Source of the DNA: CAZTWC01 sp964617105 [NCBI: uncultured Myxococcia bacterium]
GTDB taxonomy: Bacteria; CAZTWC01
Reading direction: 5' to 3'
Length of the DNA stretch: 19,601 nt
Assembly (NCBI GenBank): GCA_964617105.1
Contig: CAZTWC010000037.1
Coordinates: forward strand, 1-19,601
In this document: positions 6,603 to 15,099 of the stretch, one piece after another
Position numbering within the stretch: the stretch's first letter is position 1
How the letters are laid out: each line of letters opens with the position of its first letter
The notes under the pieces: generated by a model
Databases searched by the model: none
Told to the model about the DNA's origin: nothing
What the model saw: the letters and a program-made list of their open reading frames with translations, nothing else
Position numbers and translations under genes: made by a program

Positions 6603-9600
6603 ATGAAACTCTCTTTAAAAGCCAAAATGATTCTGGCAATTTCCAGCCTGGTGGTATTGATCTCCCTATTCCAGGTGATATATTTTCCTCAACATGGAAA
6701 AAATATCGCTCTGCAGGGTTTTTACAGATCGGTTAAGGACCTGACGGAACTTATCGCCTTTGGGGTCGGAATGGGTCTGGAGTTTGAACAAAAACAGGCT
6801 TGCCGTGACGCTTTTGCCGGAGCCTCCAAAAACAAACAATTGCGTTACATCTTGGTTATAGACGATCAAGAAGAGATATTTGTCTCCTTTCAGAAAGAGA
6901 AAGCCGATCTTGAACCTCCCTATAAGATGGTCAAAAAGCCTGTTTTATGGGAGCGGAAAAACCTGCTCAATATATCGGTACCGGTATGGTCCAATGAGAA
7001 AATAATCGGCACCATAATAGCGGGTTTCTCTCTTACTGAAATAAAAGATCAGGCACAACGCGACTTGTGGCGAGCCATTCTAATGAGTTTACTGGTTTTA
7101 GTCCTGGGATTGGTTTTTGCCAATTATCTGGGGCGGAGGATATCTTCCCCAATTCTGGAGGTGACCAATGCCGCCCATGCCATTGCCTCTGATGATTTGC
7201 AACACCACAAACTGAGCATCAACTCCCAGGACGAAATCGGTTCTATGGCCCTCTCCTTTAATAAGATGCAAGACAACCTGATAAACCTTTACCAACAGGC
7301 CCAAATTATCGCCCTGGGAGATCTGTCCAGCCCCAAATTATTCTCCGAGTCCAGCGGCGATTTGGGCTCTACTTTTGCCAGGATGGTGGCCTCTCTGAAA
7401 AACTTAGCCCTTCAGGCCGATGCCATTGAGCGAGGGGATTTCAATGCCCAAATTTTGGCAGAAAAAACCGAAGGTGACCTGGGTAAATCTTTTGCCAGGA
7501 TGATCGCCAGTTTACAAAAATTGGCCCTTCAGGCCGATGCCATTGAGCGGGGGGACTTCAATGCCCAAATTTTGACAGAAAAGATCGAGGGCAACCTGGG
7601 TGAATCTTTCAGTAAAATGGTAATAAGTTTAAAAAAGATGGCCCGACAGGCCAATATTATCCAGCGCGGCGACTTCCAAAATCCTCTGCTGAAGGAGATA
7701 GTAATTGGTGAACTGGGCCAAGTGCTCCATAATCTGGCCACTTCGCTCAACGAGGCTACCGAGGATAACCTGCGGCACAATTGGCTAATAACCGGTCAAA
7801 TTCAACTTAACGAGCAGATGCGCGGGGATTTGAACCTGGATATTTTTGCCGAGCGAGTGATCACTTTTTTGTCACAATACTTGGAGGCTCAAATTGGTGC
7901 TTTTTACCTGCTGGTAAATGATTACCTCAGGTTGGCCGGCAATTACGCCGGCAATAAAAAAGTAAGTCTTAACCAGCGGATTACTCTAGGCGATGGTTTG
8001 GTTGGACAGGCTGCTCTGGAACAAAAAATGATCACCGCCTCCGATCTGCCAGAAGATTACCTACAAATAACCTCTGGTATTGGAGAGGCATCTCCCCGCT
8101 ACCTGGTGGTATTTCCGGTCACCTATGAAAATCAAATAACCGGAGTGATAGAGTTGGGCTTTTTCCAACCTATAGAATATGCCAAAATAGAACTTTTAAA
8201 CCTGGTGATGGAGAATATTACGGTATGCGCCAGGTCTACCCAGGCCCGCATTAAAACAGTGGATCTTTTAGAAGAAACCCAACGTCAAACCGAGGAATTG
8301 CAGACTTCCAACGATCAGTTGGCAGAAAAGAGCCGGCAATTGACTCTCCGCAAGCAAGAAGCGGACGCTAAGAACCTGGAGTTGGAGAGGGCCAGGAAAG
8401 ATTTGGAAAATACCGCAATTAAGCTAGAGCAAGCCAACAAATACAAGTCAGAATTTTTGGCCAACATGTCTCACGAATTGCGTACTCCTTTAAACAGTAT
8501 GTTGCTGATTACATACAATATGGCCAAAAACATGGAAGGTAACCTCACCAAACGGCAACTTGAATGGGTCAACATTATCCAGAGCAGTGGCAATGACCTG
8601 CTGAACCTGATTAACGAGATACTCGATCTAGCCAGGATAGAAGCAGGGAAAATGGTAATTAATTTCCATAGTGTATCAATATCTCAACTGATGAAGAGTT
8701 TGACCAATACCTTTAAACTCACTGCTCAGCAAAAAAATGTGCAGTTTATAACCAATATTCATCCTGACATACCTACCGACATTATCACCGACCGCAAAAG
8801 GCTTGAACAAATACTTATAAACCTGCTGGCCAACGCCTTTAAATTTACTCAGCAGGGCCAAGTGAAAATCGATCTTAGCCCCCTGCCAAAAGAGGTCAAG
8901 TTTTTCCGCAAGGATCTATCCTGGAAAAATATCATGTCCATCTCCATCTCCGACACCGGCATTGGCATTCCAACTGATAAGAGAGATTTGATTTTTAAAG
9001 CCTTTCAACAGGTGGAAGAGGGGACGTCTAAGCGATACGGCGGGACTGGACTCGGGTTATCCATCTCCAAAGAGTTGTCAGAACTTCTGGGCGGTGAAAT
9101 CCACCTGGAAAGTCAGGAGGGTGAAGGTAGCATTTTTACGATATATTTGCCCTTTAAACCAACAAAAATGCCGGATAAGCCTGAAGATGATTTACAAAAA
9201 ATCAAAATGATAACTAAAATTGAAGACCAACAGGCTGAGATTCCAAAGGCAGAACATACATTTAATGGGAACCATCAATTGAAAAACCACGATATAAATG
9301 GCGACCAAAAAAGGATCCTGGTGATAGAAAAAAATATTGAACTGGCCAGGTGGCTGGGCGAAAAATGCCAGGAAAGGGGATACAAATACCTGGAAGCCTC
9401 TACCGGGGAAGAGGGGATAATGCTAACCAGCCGTTATGAACTGGCAGGCGTGATAATTGATTTACATCTTCCCGGTATGAACGGCCAGGCGGTTTTGGGC
9501 AACTTGAAGGAGGATGTTAAAACCCGCCATATTCCGGTTTATCTGATCTCTGAGCAGGAATTGGACAAAGAGAAGGAGGAGAAAGAGCGGCTGTTATCTC

Positions 9601-10499
9601 TTCAAAATGGAGCCCTGGGCTTTGCCAGCGGACCATGGCAGGAAGCCAAAATCGATGATTTACTGGATCAAATAGTAAAATCTATCTCCCAGAAGTCCAA
9701 CCAGGTGCTGCTGGTAGAAGATAATCGCAATCTGCGAAGAGCCATTGTAGAGGTAATCAGCATGGAGGGGATAGTGATCAAGGAGGTGGATAGTGGAGAA
9801 AAAGCCTTAGAAAATATTCGGCAGGAGCCCTTTGACTGTATTATTCTTGATTTGGGACTTCCCGATATTAGCGGCTTGGAACTTCTGCGTCGTCTGGAAA
9901 AAGAGGAAAATCTTTTTGTTCCGCCTATCGTGGTTTATACAGGCAGAGACCTGAGCAGGAAAGATGAGATGGAGTTGCGTCATTTTTCCGATTCCATTAT
10001 TATCAAGGGCGTCAAATCTCAGAAACGGCTGTTGGATGAAGTGAGCAAGTTTCTGCACCTTAAAGTGGACAGGATGCCTGATAACCAGCAACGAATTATC
10101 ACTCAATTGCATAACGAATACAGAGAACTGGTGGACACAAAAGTACTGTTGGTGGATGATGATATGCGTAACCTGATTATTCTTTCCAACTTGTTGCAGG
10201 ATAGTGGAATAAAAGTATTTGAAGTAGCCGATGGACAGCAGGGATTGGACACTTTAGACAGGGAAGAAATAGACCTGATGATTGTTGACATTATGATGCC
10301 GATTATGGACGGTTATCAGGTAATCACCAAAGTAAGAGAACAGAAACGGTTTAAGAATTTGCCCATTATCGCCCTCACCGCCAAAGCTATGGATGAGGAC
10401 AGGGAAAAATGTCTTCAGGCTGGCGCCAATGAATATCTGGCAAAGCCAGTGGACATGGAGAAACTATTCGCTATTATGCGGAGATTGACAAATGGATGA
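6603..10499 (+). CDS. Membrane-bound hybrid histidine kinase: poly-HAMP, GAF, HisKA, HATPase, three receiver domains
   Basis: A 1298-residue sensor kinase. Domain order: TM1 (about 9-27), a periplasmic domain of about 125 residues, TM2 (157-177), a HAMP domain (179-231), four HAMP-like repeats of exactly 39 residues (227-383), GAF (399-548), a long coiled coil (553-616), HisKA with SHELRTPLN (His624), and HATPase_c with N744, DTGIGIP (784-790) and GTGLGLS. Three receiver domains follow with candidate phospho-acceptors Asp953, Asp1083 and Asp1229. Receivers 2 (VEDN, ILDLGLP, IIIKG) and 3 (VDDD, VDIMMP, AKPVD) look complete. Receiver 1 has VIEKN where an acidic pair is expected and no Lys-Pro, so it is probably impaired. 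I prefer ATG 6603; TTG 6582 would add seven residues, and neither has a strong ribosome site. The 3' end overlaps the next kinase gene by 8 bp. Confidence 0.92.
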   Translation: MKLSLKAKMILAISSLVVLISLFQVIYFPQHGKNIALQGFYRSVKDLTELIAFGVGMGLEFEQKQACRDAFAGASKNKQLRYILVIDDQEEIFVSFQKEKADLEPPYKMVKKPVLWERKNLLNISVPVWSNEKIIGTIIAGFSLTEIKDQAQRDLWRAILMSLLVLVLGLVFANYLGRRISSPILEVTNAAHAIASDDLQHHKLSINSQDEIGSMALSFNKMQDNLINLYQQAQIIALGDLSSPKLFSESSGDLGSTFARMVASLKNLALQADAIERGDFNAQILAEKTEGDLGKSFARMIASLQKLALQADAIERGDFNAQILTEKIEGNLGESFSKMVISLKKMARQANIIQRGDFQNPLLKEIVIGELGQVLHNLATSLNEATEDNLRHNWLITGQIQLNEQMRGDLNLDIFAERVITFLSQYLEAQIGAFYLLVNDYLRLAGNYAGNKKVSLNQRITLGDGLVGQAALEQKMITASDLPEDYLQITSGIGEASPRYLVVFPVTYENQITGVIELGFFQPIEYAKIELLNLVMENITVCARSTQARIKTVDLLEETQRQTEELQTSNDQLAEKSRQLTLRKQEADAKNLELERARKDLENTAIKLEQANKYKSEFLANMSHELRTPLNSMLLITYNMAKNMEGNLTKRQLEWVNIIQSSGNDLLNLINEILDLARIEAGKMVINFHSVSISQLMKSLTNTFKLTAQQKNVQFITNIHPDIPTDIITDRKRLEQILINLLANAFKFTQQGQVKIDLSPLPKEVKFFRKDLSWKNIMSISISDTGIGIPTDKRDLIFKAFQQVEEGTSKRYGGTGLGLSISKELSELLGGEIHLESQEGEGSIFTIYLPFKPTKMPDKPEDDLQKIKMITKIEDQQAEIPKAEHTFNGNHQLKNHDINGDQKRILVIEKNIELARWLGEKCQERGYKYLEASTGEEGIMLTSRYELAGVIIDLHLPGMNGQAVLGNLKEDVKTRHIPVYLISEQELDKEKEEKERLLSLQNGALGFASGPWQEAKIDDLLDQIVKSISQKSNQVLLVEDNRNLRRAIVEVISMEGIVIKEVDSGEKALENIRQEPFDCIILDLGLPDISGLELLRRLEKEENLFVPPIVVYTGRDLSRKDEMELRHFSDSIIIKGVKSQKRLLDEVSKFLHLKVDRMPDNQQRIITQLHNEYRELVDTKVLLVDDDMRNLIILSNLLQDSGIKVFEVADGQQGLDTLDREEIDLMIVDIMMPIMDGYQVITKVREQKRFKNLPIIALTAKAMDEDREKCLQAGANEYLAKPVDMEKLFAIMRRLTNG
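7281..7750 (+). repeat. Four in-frame 117-bp tandem repeats coding HAMP-like modules
   Basis: The element 'CAGGCC..A' recurs at 7296, 7413, 7530 and 7647, exactly 117 bp apart each time, so each unit codes 39 residues. The protein pattern is QADAIERGDFNAQIL followed by GDLGxSFARM. Units 2 and 3 are almost identical in DNA: the stretch covering ADAIERGDFNAQIL differs at only two synonymous positions, which points to recent duplication or gene conversion. Units 1 and 4 are more diverged. Confidence 0.9.
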
Positions 10500-11847
10500 A
10501 AAAAACAAAAATCTTGTGTCAAAAATCTTACTGGTGGATGACAAAAAGAGCAACTTAACTGCTCTGGATAGTTTGTTGAGTAGAGAGTTAGAGTATGCCA
10601 AATTATTTTTCGCCCAGAGTGGCAATGAAGCGCTTAAACTTACTCTACAAAATCGTTTCTCCTTGATATTGCTGGATGTTCAGATGCCGGTGATGGATGG
10701 ATACGAAGTGGCGGAATACTTACGCTACAAAACTAAAACTAAACATATCCCAATAGTCTTTCTCACCGCTGCTTATGCTGATGAGTTTCACATTTTCAAG
10801 GGATATGAATTGGGGGCTCTAGACTATATTGTCAAGCCTTTTAACCCGATAATTTTACTTAACAAGGTGCGTATTTTTATCCAACTGGACAGACAAAGAA
10901 TGCGGTTAGAGCAAGAGATAATTGTGCGTCATAATGCTGAACAATCTTTATGCCAGGCTAATGAGCAATTAGAGGAGCGGGTAAAAGAAAGAACCGTGGA
11001 ATTGGAGGATACCAACTTAAAACTTCAAACTGAAATAAAGGAACGTGAACTTACCCAATCTCAATTGAAAGACGCTTATGACAATTTAAGTCAGACACAT
11101 AATACTTTGAAGGATACTCAAGCCCAACTGATCCAGGCTGGAAAAATGGCTGCCCTGGGAGAACTTGGCGCTGGCATCGCCCACGAACTAAACCAACCTC
11201 TGACTGCTATCGTGGGATTTTCCAAACTGATGTTAAATACCGATGACCAAAAATCCAAAACCACCAAACTTTTAAACATAATCTACCAGCAGGGGCTTCG
11301 TATGGCTGACATTATCGACAAGATTGTGGCCTTTTCCCGCCCCCAAAAAATGGCTATCACTTCTATGGATATCCGCACGGTTATCAACGATTGCCTGGCC
11401 TTGTTGGAGGCTCAGTTAAAAAACAGGAATATTGAACATCCCCTTGATTTTCCCAAAAATTTCCCCCTGGTAATGGGAGTTCCCAATCATTTGCAGCAAA
11501 TATTTCTAAACTTGATAAACAATGCCAGAGACGCTGTCTGCAGCCACTGGCACCAAAAAATTGGTGGCAAAATCGTCGTCAAGGGAAGAATCAAAGATGA
11601 TGATGTGGCCGAAATTATAATTAGCGATAATGGTCTGGATATCCCCGATGATAATGTTGACAAACTCTTTGACCCATTTTTTACCACCAAAGGGCCTGAC
11701 AAGGGTACTGGATTGGGGCTGTCTATCTCTTACCGAATTCTACAAGAGATGAATGGCGACCTGTTTTTCCGCCGTGGTGTGGATAATGAAAAGCAGTTCG
11801 TGGTGCAGTTACCAATCCAAACCCAGCAGGGCGCGCTACCACTCTAA
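10492..11847 (+). CDS. Receiver-histidine kinase fusion (REC, coiled coil, HisKA, HATPase)
   Basis: A 451-residue soluble kinase with no membrane segment. The N-terminal receiver (about 10-125) has VDDKKSN, Asp62 in LLDVQMPVMDG, a threonine in VFLTAAY and Lys in YIVKPFNP, so it looks phosphorylatable. A coiled coil (about 130-215, LEERVKERTVELEDTN) leads to the dimerisation helix with GIAHELNQPLTAI (His231). The ATPase domain has the N box (NLINNARDAV), then DNGLDIP (379-385) and GTGLGLSIS. In the second motif the usual second glycine (DxGxGIP) is an aspartate, Asp383. The ATG lies inside the end of the upstream hybrid kinase gene (8-bp overlap), which suggests translational coupling and a shared phosphorelay: the hybrid kinase's third receiver domain or a separate Hpt protein could feed Asp62. 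The stop overlaps that of the convergent gene by 4 bp. Confidence 0.92.
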   Translation: MDEKNKNLVSKILLVDDKKSNLTALDSLLSRELEYAKLFFAQSGNEALKLTLQNRFSLILLDVQMPVMDGYEVAEYLRYKTKTKHIPIVFLTAAYADEFHIFKGYELGALDYIVKPFNPIILLNKVRIFIQLDRQRMRLEQEIIVRHNAEQSLCQANEQLEERVKERTVELEDTNLKLQTEIKERELTQSQLKDAYDNLSQTHNTLKDTQAQLIQAGKMAALGELGAGIAHELNQPLTAIVGFSKLMLNTDDQKSKTTKLLNIIYQQGLRMADIIDKIVAFSRPQKMAITSMDIRTVINDCLALLEAQLKNRNIEHPLDFPKNFPLVMGVPNHLQQIFLNLINNARDAVCSHWHQKIGGKIVVKGRIKDDDVAEIIISDNGLDIPDDNVDKLFDPFFTTKGPDKGTGLGLSISYRILQEMNGDLFFRRGVDNEKQFVVQLPIQTQQGALPL

Positions 11848-12278
11848 CCCGCCATTAGATTGCTGGAGGCTTTGGCCAACAAATTGCCATGTCTATCGGT
11901 AACAGCCACTTCAACCAGACAAAGATTTTTGCCCCGGTCAATCAGTTTACCAACCCCGTAAATTTCATCGACCTTTGCAGCCCGCAGAAAATTGATTTTT
12001 GTTTCAATTATAGAAAGAGAACTCGGTAAAGGAAAAAGAGGAATAACTGCCGAGGCGGTAGCCACTTCAACCAGAGCACTAATACCGCCGGCAGCAACTT
12101 TCTGACCCAACAGTTGTGAGTTATGAGAAGTAACAAGCCGGCAGTAGGACTCACCCGGTAAAAGTTCGTTGATGCTTATTCCCAGAGAACGGGCATAAGG
12201 GGATTCGTTAACCTCCTGTCGAAACTGATTTAGCTCGGATTGGGAAATTCTAAAATAGAGTTCGCTTTCTTCTTCCAT
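11844..12278 (-). CDS. Hotdog-fold thioesterase-like protein (PaaI/YiiD-type superfamily)
   Basis: A 144-residue single-domain protein with the hotdog pattern. The N-terminal helix region is followed by SPYARSLGISINELLPGESYCRLV, the central helix AAGGISALVEVATASAVIPL, then the strands INFLRAAKVDEIYGVGKLI and LVEVAVTDRHGNLLAKASSN. The central helix position normally carries 'HGG..atl.D'; here the His is replaced (VAAGG), so catalysis by the PaaI mechanism is uncertain. It may cleave acyl-CoA thioesters or only bind acyl groups. It is the last gene of a four-gene minus-strand set, 57 bases after the metallo-hydrolase gene. I see no strong ribosome site before the ATG at 12278. Its TAG stop overlaps the TAA of the converging kinase (CTAA, 11844-11847). 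Confidence 0.75.
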   Translation of the reverse strand: MEEESELYFRISQSELNQFRQEVNESPYARSLGISINELLPGESYCRLVTSHNSQLLGQKVAAGGISALVEVATASAVIPLFPLPSSLSIIETKINFLRAAKVDEIYGVGKLIDRGKNLCLVEVAVTDRHGNLLAKASSNLMAG

Positions 12279-12335
12279 TAGTTGTCTGCCAATAAGAAGG
12301 CTAAAAATGCCGGGTTATATGGATGGAAAGTTTGT

Positions 12336-12974
12336 TCACCGAAAAAACGGGTTGTAACTCTTTTCCCGTCCCACATCAGTATAGGGACCGTGTCCGGGAA
12401 AAAGGCGGTAATCCTCGGGCAGGGAAAATATCTGAGTTTTGATAGAGTTGATCAATTGGCTGTGTGAGCAGCCGGGGAAATCGGTCCGGCCAATAGAACC
12501 TTGAAAAATGGAGTCACCCACAAAAACCATTTTTTGCGCCTCCTCCTTCAGACAGATACCGCCTGGTGAATGGCCCGGAGTATGCATAACCTGTAGAGTT
12601 ATCTCCCCCACTTTTATCTGGTCTCCATGTTCCAGCATTTGATCTGGTGCAGGTGAATTTTTTACCGTAAGGCCAAACATTAAGGCTGCCTTGGTTAAAT
12701 GCCCCAGGTGGTCACTGTCCAGAGAATGCACCAACAACCGGGCGCCGGTGGCATCCTTCAGATCCCGGTTACCGCCACAATGATCAAAATGACTATGGGT
12801 ATTGATTATGGTGGATAACTGCAATTGATACTGATTGAGCAGAGCGAGAATTTTATCAACATGACCGCCTGGGTCAATAACCAACGCCTCTTTGGTGGTT
12901 TTATCGCCCAGAAGATAACAGTTTACCGCCAGAGGACCCGTTTCCAAATGCTTAAAAATTATTGAATTTTCCAT
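12336..12974 (-). CDS. Metallo-beta-lactamase-fold hydrolase, glyoxalase II-like (GloB/GloC type)
   Basis: A 212-residue cytoplasmic hydrolase with a full two-metal site: THSHFDHCGG (His60, His62, Asp64, His65), His134 in TPGHSPGG, Asp154 in FVGDSIFQGSIGRTD and His195 in FPGHGPYT. The GDSIFQGSIGRTDFPG and GHGP segments are characteristic of the short YcbL/GloC-like glyoxalase II branch, which hydrolyses S-lactoylglutathione or similar thioesters. The length matches that branch, not the longer GloB with its glutathione-binding C-terminal domain. The substrate is not proven and another thioester is possible, notably since a hotdog thioesterase-like gene follows. The ATG at 12974 has TAGGT upstream and lies 17 bases after the PEGA gene, so the two are co-transcribed. 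Confidence 0.9.
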   Translation of the reverse strand: MENSIIFKHLETGPLAVNCYLLGDKTTKEALVIDPGGHVDKILALLNQYQLQLSTIINTHSHFDHCGGNRDLKDATGARLLVHSLDSDHLGHLTKAALMFGLTVKNSPAPDQMLEHGDQIKVGEITLQVMHTPGHSPGGICLKEEAQKMVFVGDSIFQGSIGRTDFPGCSHSQLINSIKTQIFSLPEDYRLFPGHGPYTDVGREKSYNPFFR

Positions 12975-12991
12975 TTAACCTATACCAGTTA

Positions 12992-14272
12992 TTAATATCT
13001 ATACGCAATACCAATCCCGCTCCCGTTGTGAGCCAAATATGGCGTCAGGGAAGAGTTGGACGATTCAGCCGTGGGCTCACTCTTTTCCAGGATAGCGTCA
13101 AAGGTAAAAAACAGTACTGAAATAATAGCGCTGCCGGCAGCGCCAACCATCAAGGCATTGGTAGTCAGCACTCTGGTTTCAGTTTCCTGACGAAAATTTT
13201 TGGCATCTAACTTGGTCGTAGCGGCATCGTATTTATCGTGAGATTCTTTGGCCAAATACCCGAAAGCACCGCTGCCGGCTCCGGCGGCCACGCCGATCCC
13301 CAGAGCAACCCAACCCCAGGTATCCAGTGAATACTTACTGACGCCAGAAATCTTCAACGCTTTTAAGGGGATTAGTTTTACATCTACCAGCAACTCCTCG
13401 CTTACCCTTAGGTTCACGCCCCCTTTCCAGGTGATATATCCATCTTTGCGCACCAGCAGATCATGTTTACCAGCCTTGATGATCATCGCCTTGTCAAAGG
13501 GACTTTTACCTTTCAAATTTCCATCAACCAGAACTTCCGCCCCAGCCTGATTTACTTTTAAAATAAGAGCACCAGTGGTGGCCCGAGTTTTGCCGGTTAT
13601 AATCATATAGGCCAAGTCACGAGCCATCTCTATTAGAACCTCTTCACCACCGCGCACATTTTTGCTCTCTCGCCTCTCCACAGACGCCCGCTTAATGTTT
13701 ATCAATTTTAACTGCAATACATATTCGACGCCCATTTTACCCAGAGAACCGGCTATAATCCGATCTGCGCCCAAAGCCCCACCCAGATCAGCCAGGCAGG
13801 AATCATCCTGGCAACCCAGCATCTGTTTTTGCTGTTCGTGCTCCAGCATAGATTTGATATCATCACTGCTGATCACCTCAAATTGTTTCAATTTGTTAAT
13901 CTGGTTTACAATTATCCCGGTAACTGTGGCGGCTAATTCCGGTTTTACCCCCCGATTTTTCAAATCGGGTATAGCCACTTTCATTTTTTTCTCTTTTGGC
14001 TTGGCCTTTTTAGCAGGCTTGGCTTCCGGCTTTTTTTCGAGTGCTGGTTTTGCCAAGGGCGCTGGTTGCTCTTTTACCGCCTTTTTTTCTTTGGTAGTTG
14101 GCTGAGTCTGAGGGGCTGGCTGCTCTTTAACAGATGGCGGTTCCGGCGTTGCAGGCTGCTCAGGAGTAGTGGTCTGCGGTTGTTCCGGCTGTTTCTGATC
14201 TGCCTGAGCCAAAGCGCAAAAGAAAGAAAGAGACATAAAAATGACCAATAAAATATATATTTTCTTTATCAT
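12992..14272 (-). CDS. Exported protein with TolB/CsgG-like N-terminal domain and PEGA domain
   Basis: A 426-residue envelope protein. Residues 1-24 are a signal peptide (IYILLVIFMSLSFFCALAQA). Residues 25-95 are a Pro/Lys/Gln/Ala-rich linker. Residues 97-195 start KVAIPDLKNRGV and contain GCQDDSCLADLGGALGAD, with a cysteine pair (154 and 159) typical of the TolB-N/CsgG-like domains found in deltaproteobacterial PEGA proteins. The PEGA domain is about 233-300: GALILKVNQAGAEVLVDG, then GKSPF and GKHDLLVRKDGY. Two hydrophobic segments follow (about 320-340 and 373-395). The chain ends GIGIAYRY with an aromatic C-terminal residue, as in some outer-membrane proteins. The ATG has GAAGGTGA upstream and lies two bases after the stop of the PHP gene. 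Role unknown; surface or periplasmic scaffolding is likely. Confidence 0.85.
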   Translation of the reverse strand: MIKKIYILLVIFMSLSFFCALAQADQKQPEQPQTTTPEQPATPEPPSVKEQPAPQTQPTTKEKKAVKEQPAPLAKPALEKKPEAKPAKKAKPKEKKMKVAIPDLKNRGVKPELAATVTGIIVNQINKLKQFEVISSDDIKSMLEHEQQKQMLGCQDDSCLADLGGALGADRIIAGSLGKMGVEYVLQLKLINIKRASVERRESKNVRGGEEVLIEMARDLAYMIITGKTRATTGALILKVNQAGAEVLVDGNLKGKSPFDKAMIIKAGKHDLLVRKDGYITWKGGVNLRVSEELLVDVKLIPLKALKISGVSKYSLDTWGWVALGIGVAAGAGSGAFGYLAKESHDKYDAATTKLDAKNFRQETETRVLTTNALMVGAAGSAIISVLFFTFDAILEKSEPTAESSNSSLTPYLAHNGSGIGIAYRY

Positions 14273-14274
14273 TT

Positions 14275-15093
14275 CTATTCACCTTCGTTTTGGCGATTAT
14301 AAGACCCCTGCCTGCGCTGATATCCATTGTTTCGTCCGTCACGCCCACGCCCACCGCCATCATATCGGCGTGACCCACCACGATGGCGTCCATCGGGACG
14401 TCCATCATAGCGATGTGGTCCTTGTCCTCTGGAACTACTTACATATTTATGTTTAACCCCAATCTCTACCGCCCAGATATCTCCCCCTTTAATCTCCCGG
14501 ATCAGATCTTGCTGGGTTTCCACCGGATTTTTAAAGGTGGTGCCCACCTGGCCAATTTCATCGAAATTGTTACTGGCATCGCTGCCGCCTACACTAGATA
14601 CCCGCATATTATAAGCGGCTTCAACCGCCATATCGTTAAACCCCTTCTGACAACGGAAGTTTACCACTTCGATGGCATCAAAATCGCGCAGACTGAATAT
14701 TCGATCTCCACAAACAACCTGGTTCCGCTTGTCAAAAGGATGGGATATTATACAGCAGCCCTCCTCTTCAGTAATGCTATCAATTACCTGCTGGGTATCC
14801 AAAGTTTCAGATGTACTGATAGACCATCCATATTTTTCAAAAACATCAAATGGTTTTGGCAAAAAGAATACTAATCTGGCAATTTTGGTGGTTATTTCAT
14901 ATCCAAAAAAAGTTTTTACTCCCAATCTTTCCCCTTCCTGACGTATTTTTTCGATATCTTCGGGGTTATAGGGGTGATTGTTGGTAAAAGCGATTCCATC
15001 CAACCCTGCCTCCTGGACGTGTTGAATAATCTGCGTGGCGCTCAAGTGGCAATCGGGATTCATGTCGCTGTGGATGTGTAGATCGATAATCAA
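14275..15093 (-). CDS. PHP-domain protein with altered metal motifs and an arginine/glycine-rich tail
   Basis: A 272-residue protein whose first 215 residues fit the PHP phosphoesterase fold (relatives: histidinol phosphatase, RNase AM/TrpH). Visible motifs are DLHIHSDMNPD (His6, His8), GYE (Glu66), ISHPF (His118) and GGSDAS (Asp172). Two sites differ from the family: the usual 'TDH' after strand two is TNNH (37-40), and 'DAH' is DAS. Metal binding may therefore be reduced or changed. Residues 219-272 form a tail rich in Arg, Gly, Tyr and Asp (RYDGRPDGRHRGGSRRYDGG and following), like RGG boxes of RNA-binding proteins. The start is TTG 15093, preceded by AGAGGAC; a promoter candidate lies at 15121-15148, so the ATG at 15171 is too far upstream. 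The stop is two bases before the PEGA gene. Confidence 0.8.
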   Translation of the reverse strand: MIIDLHIHSDMNPDCHLSATQIIQHVQEAGLDGIAFTNNHPYNPEDIEKIRQEGERLGVKTFFGYEITTKIARLVFFLPKPFDVFEKYGWSISTSETLDTQQVIDSITEEEGCCIISHPFDKRNQVVCGDRIFSLRDFDAIEVVNFRCQKGFNDMAVEAAYNMRVSSVGGSDASNNFDEIGQVGTTFKNPVETQQDLIREIKGGDIWAVEIGVKHKYVSSSRGQGPHRYDGRPDGRHRGGSRRYDGGGRGRDGRNNGYQRRQGSYNRQNEGE

Positions 15094-15099
15094 TGTTTT

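Noticed and set aside
13662-14105. Plus-strand 147-codon frame opposite the PEGA gene
   Set aside because: It is antisense to a gene with clear signal peptide and domain motifs, is Ser/Cys/Phe-rich, and has no recognisable family.
14383-14874. Plus-strand 163-codon frame opposite the PHP gene
   Set aside because: It is the shadow of the PHP domain with its conserved HIHS, GYE and SHP motifs; no ribosome site and no motif of its own.
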